From assembly GCA_001643555.1 (NCBI GenBank), contig LXTH01000139.1:1-6937 (forward strand): 6,937 nt of DNA, read 5' to 3'. Below, in pieces: positions 5,888 through 6,937 of this stretch (position 1 is its first letter; every line of letters starts with the position of its first letter). The DNA comes from Nitrospirae bacterium SPGG5. GTDB taxonomy: Bacteria > Nitrospirota > Nitrospiria > Nitrospirales > UBA8639. The position numbers and the translations under genes were made by a program. Below the pieces are notes generated by a model, which was given only the letters and a program-made list of their open reading frames with translations, had not been told where the DNA came from and did no database searches.

Positions 5888-6067
5888 ATGCCGATGCTTG
5901 TCAGGAAATGTCCCAAATGCGAGAAATTATTTTGGATTAAGGAACAGGACATAGAATATTCCAACGACGATACCTGGCGAATCACTTGTCAGCATTGCCA
6001 GCAAGTGCTTCGCATTCCCCTCGTGACACAGGGACCCAATGCCGGCGCTCCCAAAATGGGCCACTAG
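5888..6067 (+). CDS. Small zinc-ribbon protein (MJ0042-like), 59 residues
   Basis: The protein carries two CxxC knuckles: C8-P-K-C11 and C34-Q-H-C37, with a 22-residue intervening segment rich in acidic residues. This is the pattern of small zinc-binding ribbons such as MJ0042-type domains, often found at the start of longer bacterial proteins but here standing alone. A polar tail (VTQGPNAGAPKMGH) follows. The frame is open back to TTG 5855, but GAAGAGG at 5875-5881 sits six bases before ATG 5888. This makes 5888 the best start; ATG 5894 and ATG 5882 are weaker. There is no membrane segment or other domain, so the role is unknown; nucleic-acid or protein binding is the usual guess for such ribbons. 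Its TAG stop (6065-6067) lies inside the outermost bases of palindromic repeat copy 2. It is divergent from the GNAT gene. Confidence 0.75.
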   Translation: MPMLVRKCPKCEKLFWIKEQDIEYSNDDTWRITCQHCQQVLRIPLVTQGPNAGAPKMGH

Positions 6068-6186
6068 GCTGTTCAAAAAGGCCGCCAGCGGCGTTCTCGG
6101 CCCTTTGTCGTGCTCACGTACTCGCGTACGCTCCGCGCGCCAAAGGGCCTGCGGCCTTGCTGGACGACCTTTTTGAACAGCCTAGT
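6063..6186 (+). repeat. Palindromic repeat family A, copy 2
   Basis: The element has perfect 19-bp terminal inverted repeats (ACTAGGCTGTTCAAAAAGG at 6063-6081 and its complement at 6168-6186) around an imperfect palindrome. GGCCCTTTG (6099-6107) pairs with CAAAGGGCC (6141-6149). The tip is CGTAC-tcgc-GTACG, flanked by CTCA and CTCCG (6113-6135). It is the reverse-oriented relative of 1653-1772. The outer CTAG (6064-6067 and 6182-6185) could be a 4-bp target duplication or part of the inverted repeat; because CTAG is itself palindromic, the sequence cannot decide. It overlaps the stop codon of the zinc-ribbon gene and could terminate its transcript before the hydrolase gene. Confidence 0.87.
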
Positions 6187-6226
6187 TTCCTCTTGGTAAT
6201 AAAGATAGAGGACAGTTCTCGTCAAT

Positions 6227-6254
6227 TTGAGAATTATTAAAAAAGCACTAAATT
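6227..6254 (+). promoter_or_regulatory. Possible sigma70-type promoter of the hydrolase gene
   Basis: TTGAGA (6227-6232) and TAAATT (6249-6254) are spaced 16 bases apart in an AT-rich stretch, 24 bases before ATG 6279. A short inverted repeat TTCTC...GAGAA (6216-6220, 6229-6233) overlaps the -35 box and might be an operator. The match to consensus is moderate, so this is tentative. Confidence 0.3.
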
Positions 6255-6278
6255 TTATTCCTCAAGAATCGGAGACCT

Positions 6279-6937
6279 ATGCATCTTGAGAGCCTTGGCG
6301 GGTTAGGCGCGCAGATGGTGGGAGGACCCGATCGAGACGGCAGTGGCACAGGCCCAGTGGTCATACTCCTCCATGGATTTGGTGCACCCGGAGACGATCT
6401 TGTCGCATTGTGGAAAATGATTCGAGTGCCCGATGAAGTCCGGTTTGTATTTCCGGCTGCCCCTCTGGCCCTTGACGGTGGACTCCAGGGGGGCCGGGCA
6501 TGGTGGATGCTCGATATGGAACGCATTGCCCGGGATGCCGCCAGTGGCCGGGAACGTGACGTGCATGCCATTCCTGACGGGCTACCAGAAGCCCGTGCAT
6601 CAATCATGGCCTTGCTCGATGAACTGGAGCAACAATGGAACATTTCCTCAGAGAAGATTATTCTTGGAGGTTTCTCTCAAGGCGCCATGTTGGCCTGCGA
6701 CACGGTATTCCGGACAAATCGTCCCTTTGCCGGGCTCATCCTTCTGTCAGCGACCCTCATCGCCAAAAATGAATGGATGCCCCTCATGCCCAATCGAAAA
6801 GGGCTCCCGGTTTTTCAAAGTCATGGCACCGATGATCCGCTACTGCCATGTGGAACCGCCAAGGACCTTCGAGATACCATGACCAGCCATGGGATCCCCG
6901 TCGAATGGCATGAATTTCGTGGAGGGCATGAAATCCC
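6279..6937 (+). CDS. Phospholipase/carboxylesterase-type alpha/beta hydrolase (3' end outside window)
   Basis: The frame from ATG 6279 stays open to the window edge, giving 219 residues; only a few should be missing from a ~220-230-residue protein. It belongs to the Abhydrolase_2 group (bacterial carboxylesterases, eukaryotic acyl-protein thioesterases), serine hydrolases that cleave esters or thioesters. The N-terminal oxyanion-region motif is VVILLHGFGAPGDDL (27-41). The nucleophile is Ser133 in the elbow ILGGFSQGAMLA. The acid is Asp186 in SHGTDDPLLP, and the base is His217 in GGHEI, so the full triad is present. The aromatic pair Trp75-Trp76 after GGRA is also typical. No signal peptide is seen, so the protein is probably cytosolic. 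GGAG at 6271-6274 lies four bases before the ATG. A possible promoter lies at 6227-6254, and palindromic repeat copy 2 separates the gene from the zinc-ribbon gene. The physiological substrate cannot be inferred. Confidence 0.93.
   Translation, partial: MHLESLGGLGAQMVGGPDRDGSGTGPVVILLHGFGAPGDDLVALWKMIRVPDEVRFVFPAAPLALDGGLQGGRAWWMLDMERIARDAASGRERDVHAIPDGLPEARASIMALLDELEQQWNISSEKIILGGFSQGAMLACDTVFRTNRPFAGLILLSATLIAKNEWMPLMPNRKGLPVFQSHGTDDPLLPCGTAKDLRDTMTSHGIPVEWHEFRGGHEI

Noticed and set aside
1653..6186. A composite transposon or genomic island bounded by the two inverted family A copies
   Set aside because: The genes between them are ordinary housekeeping types with similar composition, there is no transposase or integrase, and each copy looks like an independent small palindromic repeat.
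6248..6882. Overlapping minus- and plus-strand ORFs in the last 700 bases
   Set aside because: The plus-strand frame from 6279 encodes a hydrolase with a complete Ser-Asp-His triad. The other frames are low-complexity or serine/arginine/proline-rich shadows.

Overview
The window reads as an ordinary bacterial chromosome segment of moderate GC content, about half G+C by eye. It carries seven or eight housekeeping or metabolic genes plus several palindromic intergenic repeats. A Nitrospirota (Nitrospira-like) origin is my best guess. The guess rests on a remembered resemblance of the AGGCTGTTCAAAAAGG-ended repeat and of the gene set to that phylum. It is an inference and was not checked against any database.

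Layout. Positions 1-725 (+) hold the C-terminal half of an NAD(P)-dependent aldehyde dehydrogenase with both catalytic residues visible. A gene-poor gap (726-1046) follows. Next is a complete pyruvoyl-dependent arginine decarboxylase (1047-1649, +), which makes agmatine for polyamine synthesis. It converges on an exodeoxyribonuclease III gene (xthA, 1774-2547, -), and a 120-bp palindromic repeat fills the space between their stop codons. Divergent from xthA is an unrecognised 202-residue protein (2632-3240, +). It converges, across a second and different palindromic element (3246-3388), on a probable two-gene operon on the minus strand: anhydro-N-acetylmuramic acid kinase (anmK, 3993-5162) followed by a membrane-anchored DUF2726-like protein (3389-3967). 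Upstream of anmK lies an inverted array of 7-bp repeats (5184-5289), then a GNAT acetyltransferase gene (5312-5716, -). Divergent from that is a 59-residue zinc-ribbon protein (5888-6067, +). A second copy of the first palindromic repeat, in opposite orientation, begins in its last codons. The window ends in a phospholipase/carboxylesterase-type alpha/beta hydrolase (6279 to the end, +) that lacks only its last residues.

The genes do not form one pathway: they cover aldehyde oxidation, agmatine formation, base-excision repair, cell-wall recycling, acyl transfer and ester hydrolysis. The most unusual part is the intergenic sequence. Two repeat families with different ends share one small core hairpin, in which paired positions change together. 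All three elements start or stop within a few bases of stop codons, so they probably act as bidirectional 3' ends of transcripts and may be transposable (MITE- or REP-like). I found no CRISPR array, defence cassette, prophage gene, tRNA or rRNA.
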